Assembly (NCBI GenBank): GCA_000687655.1
Contig: JHWR01000002.1
Span: 124,001-188,000 of the forward strand
Source of the DNA: Lachnospiraceae bacterium YSB2008
Lineage (GTDB): Bacteria > Bacillota > Clostridia > Lachnospirales > Lachnospiraceae
Direction: 5' to 3'
Length of the DNA stretch: 64,000 nt
Part shown: positions 17,898 to 27,544 of the stretch, in pieces
Layout of the letters: every line of letters begins with the position of its first letter
Position numbering within the stretch: position 1 is the stretch's first letter
Position numbers and translations under genes: made by a program
The notes under the pieces: generated by a model
What the model was told of the DNA's origin: nothing
Database searches by the model: none
What the model saw: the letters and a program-made list of their open reading frames with translations, nothing else

Positions 17898-20512
17898 GAA
17901 AGTCTTTCCTTTAGTTCTTCAAGATATAACATAGCTTTGATCGGTGTCATTGAGTTAAGATCCAGGCTTCTCAGCTCCGCTGATATATTCAGCTCTTCAG
18001 GGCTTGCAAAGAATGAGAGTTGTTCTTCTTTACTCTCTTTACTGCTTTCCTTTTTAAATGAAGAGATATTCTTTGTGTTTCCTGTCAGGTCTTCTTTCTC
18101 AAGTATCTGAGATATTTCATTTGCCCTGTTGATTACAGCAGAAGGAACTCCGGCAAGCTTTGCTACTTCTATACCATATGAACCATCAGAACCGCCTTTT
18201 ACTATCTTACGAAGGAAAACTATAGAATTCTTATCCTGCTTAATAGCTATACTGTAATTATTCACAGAGGATATTCTGTCTTCAAGTTCTGTAAGCTCGT
18301 GATAATGAGTTGCAAAAAGTGTTTTTGCACCTATGGTGTCACTGTCAGCTATATACTCAACCACAGCCCATGCTATAGCAAGACCGTCAAAGGTTGATGT
18401 ACCTCTTCCAATCTCATCAAGAATTATAAGGCTGTTTCTTGTGGCATTTCTGAGAATGCTTGCAACCTCACTCATCTCAACCATGAAGGTAGACTGACCG
18501 CTTGCAAGATCATCACTCGCTCCGACTCTTGTGAAGATACGGTCGGATATAGATATATTAGCGGATGCAGCAGGAACAAAAGAGCCTATCTGAGCCATAA
18601 GTGCAATAAGAGCAGTCTGTCTCATATAGGTTGATTTACCTGCCATATTCGGTCCGGTAATGATTGAAATCCTGTTAAGTGAGGGGTCGAGGAACGTATC
18701 ATTCGGTATAAAACTATCCTTGAGTGTAAGTTCAATAACCGGATGTCGGCCGTCCTTTATATCAATGATTCCTTCATTATTGATTGAAGGCCTTACATAT
18801 TTGTTTTTAACAGCAACGTATGACAGCGATGCCAGTGCATCTGCAAGAGCTATGAAATAAGCAGTTTTTTGAACTCTTTTAATCTCAGCGGCCACTTTAT
18901 CTCTAAGCTGCTGGTAAAGCTCATATTCCAGAGCATAGAGCTTATCTTCTGCACCAAGTATCTCACCTGCAAGATTGTTAAGCTCTTCTGTCGTAAATCT
19001 CTCTGCATTTGTCAGAGTCTGCTTACGAATGAAATAATCAGGAACCTTATCAAGAAATGAATTGGTTACTTCAAGATAATATCCAAATACTTTATTATAT
19101 TTAATACGGAGATTCTTGATACCTGTCTTTTCTTTTTCGTTTTCCTCTATATTGAAAAGAAGTGTCTTTGCATTATTCTTTGTATATCTTAATGTATCAA
19201 CAGCCTCACTGTATCCCTCTCGGAATATTCCGCCCTCTTTTACAGTCAGAGGTGCATCAGGTGAAATAGAAGCCTCCAGAAGCTCATAAAGATCTGTAAG
19301 AGGGTCAAATAAATCGCTCATCTCTTTGAATATATCACCGGTAAGCTCACCAAATATATTCTTAATGTATGGAAGGTACTGCAGCGATGTCTTGAATGCC
19401 AGCATATCTCTTGGATTGGCAGTTTTTATGGTGATCCTTGTCATGAGCCTTTCAAGGTCATATACAGAATTGAGATACTCTCTCATTTCATCTCTGCATA
19501 TAAGATTATCATTAAGGCTCTCGATAGCATCCAGACGCTTATTTATACGGTCTTCTTTGAGAAGAGGCTGCTCTACGAATTCTCGAAGCATTCTGGCGCC
19601 CATTGCAGTCTTGGTCTTGTCGAGTACCCACAGAAGAGAACCCATCTTCTTCTTTTCACGCATGGTTTCAGTCAGCTCGAGATTACGTCTGGTAGAAGAA
19701 TCGACTATCATATACTCATTTCTGAAATATATATGAAGGTCGTTGATCTGCTCAAGAGCATCCATCTGAGTGTCGGTAAGATACTCAATAAGTGCGCCTG
19801 AAGCTATGGCAGCATCATCCATATCTTTAAGGCCGAGGCCTTCTATTGAACCCACCTTAAATACTCTCTTTAATCTTTCAACTGAAGAAAGATAATCAAA
19901 ATAGTGCTTTGGAGCCGGATTCATAGTTATTCCAAGCTTTTCTTTTACAGTCACAAGATTAATACCTGATATCTCGAAACTGTCCTGATATATTATCTCA
20001 CTTGGTTCAAATTTATATATTTCATCAATGACTGATGATGCTTCATTTACAGCTGTTGTAAGGAATTTTCCCGTTGAAATATCAGAAACAGCTATACCGA
20101 ATGAAGAACCTGAATATGATATGCACATTATGTAATTGTTTCTGCCATCTTCCAGATTCTCAGCGTTTGTTATAGTACCGGGAGTAACTATCTTTATAAC
20201 TTTTCTTTCAACAAGACCTTTTGCAAGCTTTGGGTCCTCGACCTGTTCACATATAGCAACCTTATGACCGTTATCCACAAGTCTTCTGATATAGGTATCA
20301 GCTGCATGGTAAGGTATTCCGCACATAGGAGCGCGCTCTTCCAATCCGCAGTCCTTTCCTGTCAGAGTAAGCTCAAGTTCTTTTGATATTTCAAGTGCAT
20401 CATCAAAGAAAAGCTCATAAAAGTCACCGAGTCTGTAGAATATAACACAGTCACTGTATTCAGATTTAACACTTAAATAATGCTCCATCATAGGAGACAG
20501 TTTATTTGCCAC
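17894..20512 (-). CDS. mutS: DNA mismatch repair protein MutS
   Basis: Mismatch-recognition ATPase. The mismatch-inserting Phe-x-Glu motif is in RLGDFYELFF (about residues 27-36), the Walker A is GPNMAGKSTYMRQ, the Walker B region is LIILDEIGRGTS, and ATHYHELTELE follows. The C-terminal tail is short and Lys/Ser-rich before a last helix (SMTPIKAMLYLEELKERL), typical of dimerising MutS. 872 residues is normal. miaB lies directly upstream, mutL overlaps downstream. Confidence 0.97.
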   Translation of the reverse strand: MANKLSPMMEHYLSVKSEYSDCVIFYRLGDFYELFFDDALEISKELELTLTGKDCGLEERAPMCGIPYHAADTYIRRLVDNGHKVAICEQVEDPKLAKGLVERKVIKIVTPGTITNAENLEDGRNNYIMCISYSGSSFGIAVSDISTGKFLTTAVNEASSVIDEIYKFEPSEIIYQDSFEISGINLVTVKEKLGITMNPAPKHYFDYLSSVERLKRVFKVGSIEGLGLKDMDDAAIASGALIEYLTDTQMDALEQINDLHIYFRNEYMIVDSSTRRNLELTETMREKKKMGSLLWVLDKTKTAMGARMLREFVEQPLLKEDRINKRLDAIESLNDNLICRDEMREYLNSVYDLERLMTRITIKTANPRDMLAFKTSLQYLPYIKNIFGELTGDIFKEMSDLFDPLTDLYELLEASISPDAPLTVKEGGIFREGYSEAVDTLRYTKNNAKTLLFNIEENEKEKTGIKNLRIKYNKVFGYYLEVTNSFLDKVPDYFIRKQTLTNAERFTTEELNNLAGEILGAEDKLYALEYELYQQLRDKVAAEIKRVQKTAYFIALADALASLSYVAVKNKYVRPSINNEGIIDIKDGRHPVIELTLKDSFIPNDTFLDPSLNRISIITGPNMAGKSTYMRQTALIALMAQIGSFVPAASANISISDRIFTRVGASDDLASGQSTFMVEMSEVASILRNATRNSLIILDEIGRGTSTFDGLAIAWAVVEYIADSDTIGAKTLFATHYHELTELEDRISSVNNYSIAIKQDKNSIVFLRKIVKGGSDGSYGIEVAKLAGVPSAVINRANEISQILEKEDLTGNTKNISSFKKESSKESKEEQLSFFASPEELNISAELRSLDLNSMTPIKAMLYLEELKERLS

Positions 20513-20513
20513 T

Positions 20514-21995
20514 TTACACCTCTTCTGTCAGCTCACCCAGGTAGTAGAAACCTTTATGAACACTTAGTTTGACCGGAACTATCTCTCCGATCAGAGATTT
20601 ATCACCTTTAAAATGTACCGTTGTGCTGTATTCAGTCTTTCCGGTAAGATATCCCTCCATGTCCTTATCTTCTTCTTCGACAAGTACAGGAAGGGTGAGG
20701 TCCTTAAATCTGCTGACCCTTTCCTTTGTAGTCCTGTTTACAGCATCTAACAATCTATCAAAACGAGTCTTAATTACGTCGTCATCAATCTGATCATCAT
20801 ATCCGGCTGCAGGAGTACCGGTTCTCTTGGAATATATGAAGGTAAATGCCTGATCATATCCGGCCATTTCGACAAGGCTGAGAGTATCTTCGAAATCGGC
20901 ATCTGTTTCGCCTGGAAAACCTACTATGATATCAGTTGTTATTGATACATCAGGAATCCTGTCCTTAAGCTTATTAAGGAGTTCTATGTAGGATTCTCTC
21001 GTGTATTTTCGGTTCATACGTCGAAGGATTTCATTTGAGCCGGACTGAACCGGTAGATGTATGCTTCGACATACATTTTTATTCTTAGAAATTACATCAA
21101 TAAGTTTATCTGAAAGATCCTTCGGATGACTTGTCATAAATCTGACACGCTCAAATTCAGGAATCTTACATATATCATCCAGTAGTTCAGGGAAGCTGTA
21201 ATCAGGATTGTTCTTAATAATATCGCTTTCTGCAAGGAAGTTAGTACCGTAGGAATTTACATTCTGACCGAGAAGCATTATCTCCTTAACGCCATCGGCT
21301 GCAAGCCTTCTTGCTTCTTCAAGTATATCCTCCGGAGTTCTGCTTCGTTCACGTCCTCTTACGTAAGGGACTATGCAGTACGTACAGAAATTGTTGCATC
21401 CATACATTATGTTCAGACCGGATTTGAATTCATATTTTCTCTTAGATGGGAGATTCTCTACATTTTCAACAGCTTCTTTTTCAATTTCAATAACCTGTTT
21501 TCCCGTAGATATCCTTTTGAATATGATTTCTGCAACTTTATGGAAGTTAAATGTACCGAATACGAGATCTACATATTTATACTTAGTCTTGATATTCTCT
21601 ATAACTGTAGGCTCCTGCATCATGCATCCGCATATACCTATCATCATATCAGGAGATGTGAGCCTTCTCTTCTTTAAAGTGCCGAGATGACCGTACAGCT
21701 TAAGATTGGCATTTTCCCTTATAGTACAGGTATTAAAGATTATGAGGTCCGCTGTATTGCTGTCAGCCTTTTTATAACCTATGTTTTCAAGAATACCTTC
21801 AAGCTTCTCTGAATCATGAAAATTCATCTGACATCCGAAGGTTTCTATCGAATATGTAAGATTTCTGCCGCTTTTGGCTTTGTATTCTTCAATATAGAGT
21901 TTTAGTTTATTTATATAGAACTGCTGCCTGTCTATGCCACCTGAAGGTGCTTCTTCTGAAAGGTAGAATTCATCATTTAATCTAAAGCTTTCCAT
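20514..21995 (-). CDS. miaB: tRNA-2-methylthio-N6-dimethylallyladenosine synthase
   Basis: Radical-SAM methylthiotransferase acting on i6A37 of tRNA. Domains in order: UPF0004 domain (YSIETFGCQMNFHDSE, with cysteines CTIRENA and CGCMMQ for the auxiliary cluster), radical SAM core with the CxxxCxxC motif in CNNFCTYCIVPYVRG, and a C-terminal TRAM domain. An N-terminal extension of about 45 residues is usual in Clostridia. It heads the miaB-mutS-mutL-miaA group. Confidence 0.96.
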   Translation of the reverse strand: MESFRLNDEFYLSEEAPSGGIDRQQFYINKLKLYIEEYKAKSGRNLTYSIETFGCQMNFHDSEKLEGILENIGYKKADSNTADLIIFNTCTIRENANLKLYGHLGTLKKRRLTSPDMMIGICGCMMQEPTVIENIKTKYKYVDLVFGTFNFHKVAEIIFKRISTGKQVIEIEKEAVENVENLPSKRKYEFKSGLNIMYGCNNFCTYCIVPYVRGRERSRTPEDILEEARRLAADGVKEIMLLGQNVNSYGTNFLAESDIIKNNPDYSFPELLDDICKIPEFERVRFMTSHPKDLSDKLIDVISKNKNVCRSIHLPVQSGSNEILRRMNRKYTRESYIELLNKLKDRIPDVSITTDIIVGFPGETDADFEDTLSLVEMAGYDQAFTFIYSKRTGTPAAGYDDQIDDDVIKTRFDRLLDAVNRTTKERVSRFKDLTLPVLVEEEDKDMEGYLTGKTEYSTTVHFKGDKSLIGEIVPVKLSVHKGFYYLGELTEEV

Positions 21996-22007
21996 TTACA
22001 TCCTCAT

Positions 22008-23966
22008 TTATAGTTCTTCAGCTTCATCAAGCCAGATTCTTGCAGATGCATCGCTTGGCATACGAAGATCTCCTCTTGGTGAAAGTGATACACTTCCGAC
22101 CTTAACCCCGTCAGGCATACAGCTTCTCTTATACTGCTGTGAGAAGAATCTTCTAAAGAACATTTTCATCCATTTTTTAATAGTTTCATCGTTATAATCA
22201 TTCTTGAATGCTTTCTTTGCAAGATGATATATCTTTGTAGGTGTATAGCCATAACGCATCATATAAAACAGGAAGAAATCATGAAGCTCATAAGGGCCTA
22301 CTGCCTCTTCTGTCTTCTGTACTATGTTTCCGTTTTCGTCCGGAGGAAGAAGCTCAGGACTTATAGGCGTATCAAGTATGTCCAGAAGTATATCGTTACA
22401 TTCAGGGAATATATCATTCTGAACAACACTGTCTATCATCCATCTTACAAGTGTCTTAGGTATGCTTCCGTTGACACCATACATAGACATATGGTCACCG
22501 TTATATGTACACCAGCCAAGTGCAAGCTCTGAAAGGTCTCCGGTTCCTACTACAAGTCCATTAACCATGTTGGAGTAATCCATAAGCAGTTGTGTACGCT
22601 CTCTGGCCTGAGTGTTCTCATAAGTGGTGTCCTTTTCGTCAAGACTGTGACCCATAGCCTTAAGATGAAGCTCACAAGCCTCTTTAATGTCTATGGTTAT
22701 AACTTCTCCACCAAGCTTCTCTATAAGTCTTGTGGCATTATTCTTTGTTCTCTCTGTTGTACCGAATGCCGGCATGGTAAGACATACAAGGTCTGACATA
22801 GGACGTCCAAGTTTTTTTGTAGCCATTGCAGATACAAGAAGTGCAAGTGTTGAGTCCATACCACCGGATACACCAATTACTGCCTTACAATTAGTGATTT
22901 CGAGACGCTTAGCAAGTGCATTTACCTGCATATCAAATATTGATTCACATCTCTTCAGTCTCTTATTTACAGATGCAGGAATGAAAGGAAGCTTGCTTAT
23001 AGGCAGATAAGATCCGTCCGAACCCGGTATTTCATTTCCTGAAAGACAAACGCTCCTTACATTTGCAATTATATCTTTGTAAAGCACTGCTGTATCTGAA
23101 AATGTCTTATTTGTAAGACGGTCATGCTTTATCTTTCCAAGATCTATATCAGCGATCATAATATAATCATTAGCTATGAAGTCTTTATTCTCGTTTATAA
23201 GCGCTCCGTTTTCTGCTATTATGCTGTGGCCGCTGAATATAAGATCCTGAGTGGATTCATTCTTTCCTGCAGAAACATATACATAATCAGCTATACATGA
23301 AGCAGAAACCTGTTTAACAAGACTCTTTCTGTAGTCTCTCTTTGCTATAGTCTCATTTGATGCTGAGAGGTTAAGTATTATCTCTGCTCCGGCGAGTGAC
23401 ATCCAGGTGCTTGGCGGAACAGGCGCCCAAAGGTCTTCACATATCTCGACACCTATGGTTATATCGTTGCCAATTTTGTATATGATATTATTTCCTATAG
23501 GAACTTCATAATCAGTGTCAACTGTAATACCTACCTCTGAGAGGAATACCATATCAGTATCAAGTTCATCTGCACTGCTGAACCATCTCTTCTCATAGAA
23601 TTCGTTATGTTCAGGAATCATGGTTTTAACAGTAATTCCAAGTACAGCACCTTTCCAGATAATGAATGCAGCGTCATAGAGGCTGTCCTGATATCTTACA
23701 GGGGCTCCGACAGCGATAAGTCTTTCAATGCTTTCAGAATACTCAAGAAGGTCTTCTATTGCTTCATTTGATGCTTTGATAAGGCTGTCCTGGAAGAAAA
23801 GGTCCTGACATGTATATCCTGTAATTGAAAGCTCTGGGAATACAACAATACCCGGAGAAATCTCATCAAGCTCTGACAGCTTATCCTTGATCTTTCCGAC
23901 ATTATAAACTGTATCAGCAACCTTAACATCAGGTACTACTGCTGCAACTCTGTAAAAATCATACAT
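22008..23966 (-). CDS. nadE: Glutamine-dependent NAD+ synthetase
   Basis: Amidates nicotinic acid adenine dinucleotide to NAD+, using ammonia from glutamine. The N-terminal nitrilase-type glutaminase has the Glu of PELSITGYTCQDLF, the Lys of VKTMIPEHNEFYEKRWF and the catalytic Cys of VEICEDLW; the C-terminal ATP-pyrophosphatase domain has GVSGGMDSTLAL. The total length fits the two-domain form. The frame opens at 23987, but the ATG at 23966 follows GGGATGGTG and avoids a 20-bp overlap with recU. nadD is 4.5 kb upstream, so two late NAD steps are in the window. Confidence 0.94.
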   Translation of the reverse strand: MYDFYRVAAVVPDVKVADTVYNVGKIKDKLSELDEISPGIVVFPELSITGYTCQDLFFQDSLIKASNEAIEDLLEYSESIERLIAVGAPVRYQDSLYDAAFIIWKGAVLGITVKTMIPEHNEFYEKRWFSSADELDTDMVFLSEVGITVDTDYEVPIGNNIIYKIGNDITIGVEICEDLWAPVPPSTWMSLAGAEIILNLSASNETIAKRDYRKSLVKQVSASCIADYVYVSAGKNESTQDLIFSGHSIIAENGALINENKDFIANDYIMIADIDLGKIKHDRLTNKTFSDTAVLYKDIIANVRSVCLSGNEIPGSDGSYLPISKLPFIPASVNKRLKRCESIFDMQVNALAKRLEITNCKAVIGVSGGMDSTLALLVSAMATKKLGRPMSDLVCLTMPAFGTTERTKNNATRLIEKLGGEVITIDIKEACELHLKAMGHSLDEKDTTYENTQARERTQLLMDYSNMVNGLVVGTGDLSELALGWCTYNGDHMSMYGVNGSIPKTLVRWMIDSVVQNDIFPECNDILLDILDTPISPELLPPDENGNIVQKTEEAVGPYELHDFFLFYMMRYGYTPTKIYHLAKKAFKNDYNDETIKKWMKMFFRRFFSQQYKRSCMPDGVKVGSVSLSPRGDLRMPSDASARIWLDEAEEL

Positions 23967-23967
23967 A

Positions 23968-24507
23968 TTATTCACCATCCCTTTCATTTAGATCTAACTG
24001 AAGTCCCTCCAAGTAGGGAACAAGTATTCCGCCTTTAGGTTTCAGAAAATAGTCATCATCAAGCTCCTGGTATTTGAAGTTCTTTGGATGACCCTCGGCA
24101 ATTCTGTCGACATATGTTTTTAATTCTTTGTATGGCATGTAATACAGGTCATTTCTGGCCGTAAAGAGAATCACGAGAAATGAAATGCCACCCTGTTTCT
24201 CGAAGTCTGTCATGAATTTATACTGATGATCATGTATATTCTGCATCGAGAAGGTATCTGTACTGCATTCCTTGGCATCAAAGCATATCGGTATCCCCTG
24301 ACATACACCTATATAATCAACCGTAGAATCCTTTTCAAAGAAAGCTTCTTCTATCCTTCTGGTCTCAGGATTAAACTTGGTAGGAGTAATCGGCGTAGGA
24401 ATCTTTTGTACCAGAGCGAGATTTTTATCTCTGTAATATTCATTTGTTGCATTAATGAGTTCCTCCAGAGTTGATCCTCTGAGGCCTCTTGAATTCCATG
24501 TAGGCAA
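23968..24507 (-). CDS. recU: Holliday junction resolvase RecU
   Basis: Structure-specific endonuclease that resolves Holliday junctions in Bacillota. The active-site region is clear: STVDYIGV (Asp), then FDAKE (Glu-x-Lys type catalytic pair as in RecU of Bacillus), then NIHDHQYKFM. The N-terminus NSRGLRGSTLEELINATNEYY matches the family stalk region. The start is TTG at 24505-24507, 6 bases after AAAGGAG; no in-frame ATG is close. No penicillin-binding protein gene is adjacent, unlike the Bacillus recU-ponA pair. Confidence 0.92.
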   Translation of the reverse strand: MPTWNSRGLRGSTLEELINATNEYYRDKNLALVQKIPTPITPTKFNPETRRIEEAFFEKDSTVDYIGVCQGIPICFDAKECSTDTFSMQNIHDHQYKFMTDFEKQGGISFLVILFTARNDLYYMPYKELKTYVDRIAEGHPKNFKYQELDDDYFLKPKGGILVPYLEGLQLDLNERDGE

Positions 24508-24543
24508 GATTAACTCCTTTGCTCTATATAAAACCTTTGCAAT

Positions 24544-25542
24544 CTATTGAACTATGAAAAAGTATTCCGGCAGAGTTGCCGTAAAAGTCTTTTTGGATAA
24601 AACTTCATATAGCTCATATTCATCTTCGTCAAGTATGCTTCTGATACCTTCAGCGGCAGGGAATGCAGTTTCATAAGAATGAAGCATCATGTGCGACATT
24701 TTTCTGCCACCGCCGTTATACCTTCTGTCGCCGGCTACCGGGAAGCCCAGATGCTCTGAAACTGCTCTTATCTGATGTGACTTTCCTGTTATGAGCTTAA
24801 CCCTGACAAGTGTATATCCATTTTCGGATCTGACAGGATAAAACTCTGTCTCCACCATGTTGTAATCATCTTTGTTATGAACAGAATCATATTCTGCTTT
24901 ACTTATTACAACAGAAGTATTCGTCGTACTATTTTTACTTATATATGATATATCCTTTATATCAGATTCCATTTCACCTGATACAATGGTCATATAGTAT
25001 TTATCAATAAGTCTTGATTTAATAAGCTTTGTGAGAACCCTTGAACCTCGAAGTGTTACACCGGCCAGTATTATACCGGATGTATTTCTGTCAAGCCTGT
25101 TAGCTACAGACGGCTTATACACTTTTAAGCTCTCATTTGTGACGAGATTTCTATCGATAGCATATTTCCTTATCATTTCATTTAATGAAATGTCATCTGA
25201 AGAAGCTTTCTGTGACAGAATTCCGGACGGTTTATCAATTATAATGAAATTATCATCAACAAATATAATACGGTTGGAAATGTCCATGACATCAGTAGCA
25301 TCTAATTTGGAATCATCAACGTCCGAAGTGAATTTACTGATTGTTTCGTCCGACATAAAAAGCTTAATGATATCGCCCTCATGGAGTACCTCATCACCGC
25401 TTGCCTTTTTGCCGTTAAGAACAATATTCTTCTTACGCAGCATTTTATATATAAAACTCTGAGGAGCTTTTTTGAAATACTTAAAAAGGTATTTCTTCAG
25501 CTTTTCGTCGGAGTATTGTTCACTTACTTTGATTTCAGTCAC
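24544..25542 (-). CDS. RluA-family ribosomal large subunit pseudouridine synthase
   Basis: S4-like N-terminal part (SDEKLKKYLFKYFK... to LHEGDIIKLFM), then the pseudouridine synthase core with ANRLDRNTSGIILAG containing the catalytic Asp, and a C-terminal QIRAVSEHLGFPVAGDRRYN. It is a paralogue of the RluD at 0.6 kb, closer to RluC-type proteins. The frame opens at the ATG at 25554, which has no ribosome-binding site; GGAG is 6 bases before the GTG at 25540-25542, so I prefer that start. The exact modified uridines cannot be told from sequence. Confidence 0.85.
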   Translation of the reverse strand: MTEIKVSEQYSDEKLKKYLFKYFKKAPQSFIYKMLRKKNIVLNGKKASGDEVLHEGDIIKLFMSDETISKFTSDVDDSKLDATDVMDISNRIIFVDDNFIIIDKPSGILSQKASSDDISLNEMIRKYAIDRNLVTNESLKVYKPSVANRLDRNTSGIILAGVTLRGSRVLTKLIKSRLIDKYYMTIVSGEMESDIKDISYISKNSTTNTSVVISKAEYDSVHNKDDYNMVETEFYPVRSENGYTLVRVKLITGKSHQIRAVSEHLGFPVAGDRRYNGGGRKMSHMMLHSYETAFPAAEGIRSILDEDEYELYEVLSKKTFTATLPEYFFIVQ

Positions 25543-25554
25543 GGGCATCTCCAT

Positions 25555-26100
25555 CTATACGCCGAGTGCTTCAAGCATCTCCTGCATATCTGTTTCAGGT
25601 TTATCGTTTTCCAAGTTGTTGATATTATTTATAAATGTATCGATATCGTTACAGAATTCAACATTCAGTTCGTTTAAATCAAAAACTTTTCTGATGGTCT
25701 CTTTATAATACTTCTCATCATTTATGGCTTTTTCCGTAAAGATCAAGGTATTTTCACTGTTAATGAAAACGACGGGAAGATATATGATCTTTTCTCCGTT
25801 CGAAACAGTTATATCAAAGATGAGTTTTTCTGAAATACCTGCCTCTTTCAGTTTGTTATAATTATCACGTTTTATCGAACTATAATTAAATACTATTCCA
25901 AGTCCTATTAGTCGTTCAGCAAGTGGTATGGCCATTATGCATGCAACGATAGTAAATACGGATCTTCTGGAACCGTATATCATGATTCCTGTAACAACAA
26001 GTCCGATAATAACAACGATACATATTATAGCATGTATTATATGCAGTTTTTTATACTCATTCAGATGTCCATGACATCCTTTATCAATTTTCTGTTTCAT
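25555..26100 (-). CDS. Small two-helix membrane protein of unknown function
   Basis: I do not recognise this 181-residue protein. A basic N-terminus with CHGHLNEYKK is followed by two transmembrane helices (about residues 24-46 and 52-76) and a ~100-residue soluble C-terminal part, probably cytoplasmic, rich in charged and Asn/Ile residues. Its stop abuts the frame of the next pseudouridine synthase gene and it follows the RsmF-like gene by 55 bp, so it is probably co-transcribed with RNA-modification genes. The ribosome-binding site is weak. Confidence 0.6.
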   Translation of the reverse strand: MKQKIDKGCHGHLNEYKKLHIIHAIICIVVIIGLVVTGIMIYGSRRSVFTIVACIMAIPLAERLIGLGIVFNYSSIKRDNYNKLKEAGISEKLIFDITVSNGEKIIYLPVVFINSENTLIFTEKAINDEKYYKETIRKVFDLNELNVEFCNDIDTFINNINNLENDKPETDMQEMLEALGV

Positions 26101-26155
26101 GACAATTCACATGGCATGCCTTTAGGCAAATTGTATTTTGTGACTATATGGCAAA

Positions 26156-27523
26156 TTACATCATGCGCCATCCGGCAAGGTATTTATTCTTAAGAACACT
26201 ATCCTTGGCTTTTGCAAAGCCAAGAGGATATCCGTCAACTGTTACAAGTACAAGCCCATTCTCTGAGTTTCCCTCTATAGTTTCTCCCTTCAGATACTTG
26301 ATAACTCTAATATCATCAGCAGGAAGATTAAGAGTATTCTTATACTCCCCTTTTCCTATATACATTGCAAGAGACTGAGATGGTTCAAATCGGTTCTTCT
26401 TCAGTTCACCCATAAAGAGTCCTTTACGGAGAATTCTGAGACCGGAAATATCAGGGATACTGTCATTTATATAGTAAAGCCTGTCTTTTTCTATGATCAG
26501 TCTGCTTCTGTCAAATGAAAGTCCTGATTCATCAAGAAATTCAAGTACATATGGATCTTTGATCATTCCATTTATACGGTAATCCATACAGTTATCAACT
26601 GAGGCACTTCTGTCTCCACGGCTTTTAATAAGCGAAACAAAATGCCCCTCGCCCTTTACTCTGTGAGGGAAAAGATGCATGGTTTTGGAAAGATCAGAGT
26701 TTCCTGTCTCGCCATTTTCAGGGATTCCCGGGACAAATCCATTGTAATAAGGTATCTCATCTATATATAGATCACTGTCAAGAGAAAGAAGGAATTCAAC
26801 CATTCTCTCATCCTCGTATGGATTATAGGTACAGGTAGAATATACTATAGAACCGCCGGGACGGAGCATTTTTACAGCATCTCGGAGTATTGTAGTCTGA
26901 AGAGATGTGAATAACTCTATACCGTTCTTCTCCCATGCAGTTATCATGGAATTGCTCTTTCGGAACATTCCTTCACCTGAACATGGAGCATCTATAAGAA
27001 TCTTGTCAAAGTATCCTTCGAAGAAACCAGCCAGTTTATTACTGTTTTCTGTCGTTATTACTGAATTTCCAATGCCAAACAGTTCTATATTCTTAAGCAG
27101 GGCTTTTGCTCTTGAAGCGCTTATATCATTTGAAATAAGAACACCTGAATTACGAAGCTTTGCGCCAAGTTCTGTAGATTTGCCGCCCGGAGCTGCACAG
27201 AGATCAAGCACTCTGTCACCTTCCTCAATAGGCATTACAGTTGCAGGAAGTGTTGCACTGGGTTCCTGAAGATAATATAAACCCGCATAATAATAAGGAT
27301 GTTTAGCGGGATTTACGTCATCATCATAATAAAAAGCATTCGGGCACCATGGGACAGGCTCCAAATGAAAAGGAGACAAAGCCAGAAAATCTTCCGGAGT
27401 TATCTTAAGAGTATTAACCCTTAAGCAGTGATTCATGGGTTCATTCATACAGGAAATGAAACGTTCAGCTTCATCCCTGCCATAAAATGATATCATGTTT
27501 TCTGTAAAACTCTCAGGAAGCAT
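26156..27523 (-). CDS. RsmF/RsmB-like RNA (cytosine-C5) methyltransferase
   Basis: NOL1/NOP2/Sun family enzyme. The SAM-binding motif VLDLCAAPGGKSTEL is present, the PCSGEGMFRK motif carries one catalytic cysteine and STCTYNPYEDE the other, the pair used for m5C formation. The C-terminal ~170 residues resemble the RsmF-specific extension (GLRILRKGLFMGELKKNRFEPS). The N-terminus LPESFTENMISFYG begins directly with the methyltransferase-associated domain. AAGGAGAC precedes the ATG. rRNA as substrate is the family expectation. Confidence 0.9.
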   Translation of the reverse strand: MLPESFTENMISFYGRDEAERFISCMNEPMNHCLRVNTLKITPEDFLALSPFHLEPVPWCPNAFYYDDDVNPAKHPYYYAGLYYLQEPSATLPATVMPIEEGDRVLDLCAAPGGKSTELGAKLRNSGVLISNDISASRAKALLKNIELFGIGNSVITTENSNKLAGFFEGYFDKILIDAPCSGEGMFRKSNSMITAWEKNGIELFTSLQTTILRDAVKMLRPGGSIVYSTCTYNPYEDERMVEFLLSLDSDLYIDEIPYYNGFVPGIPENGETGNSDLSKTMHLFPHRVKGEGHFVSLIKSRGDRSASVDNCMDYRINGMIKDPYVLEFLDESGLSFDRSRLIIEKDRLYYINDSIPDISGLRILRKGLFMGELKKNRFEPSQSLAMYIGKGEYKNTLNLPADDIRVIKYLKGETIEGNSENGLVLVTVDGYPLGFAKAKDSVLKNKYLAGWRMM

Positions 27524-27544
27524 TTACGGCTGTCTCCTTGATAA

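Noticed and set aside
17335-17934. A 199-codon plus-strand frame opposite mutL
   Set aside because: It is antisense to the conserved ATPase domain of MutL; its length reflects codon bias and it has no usable start signal.
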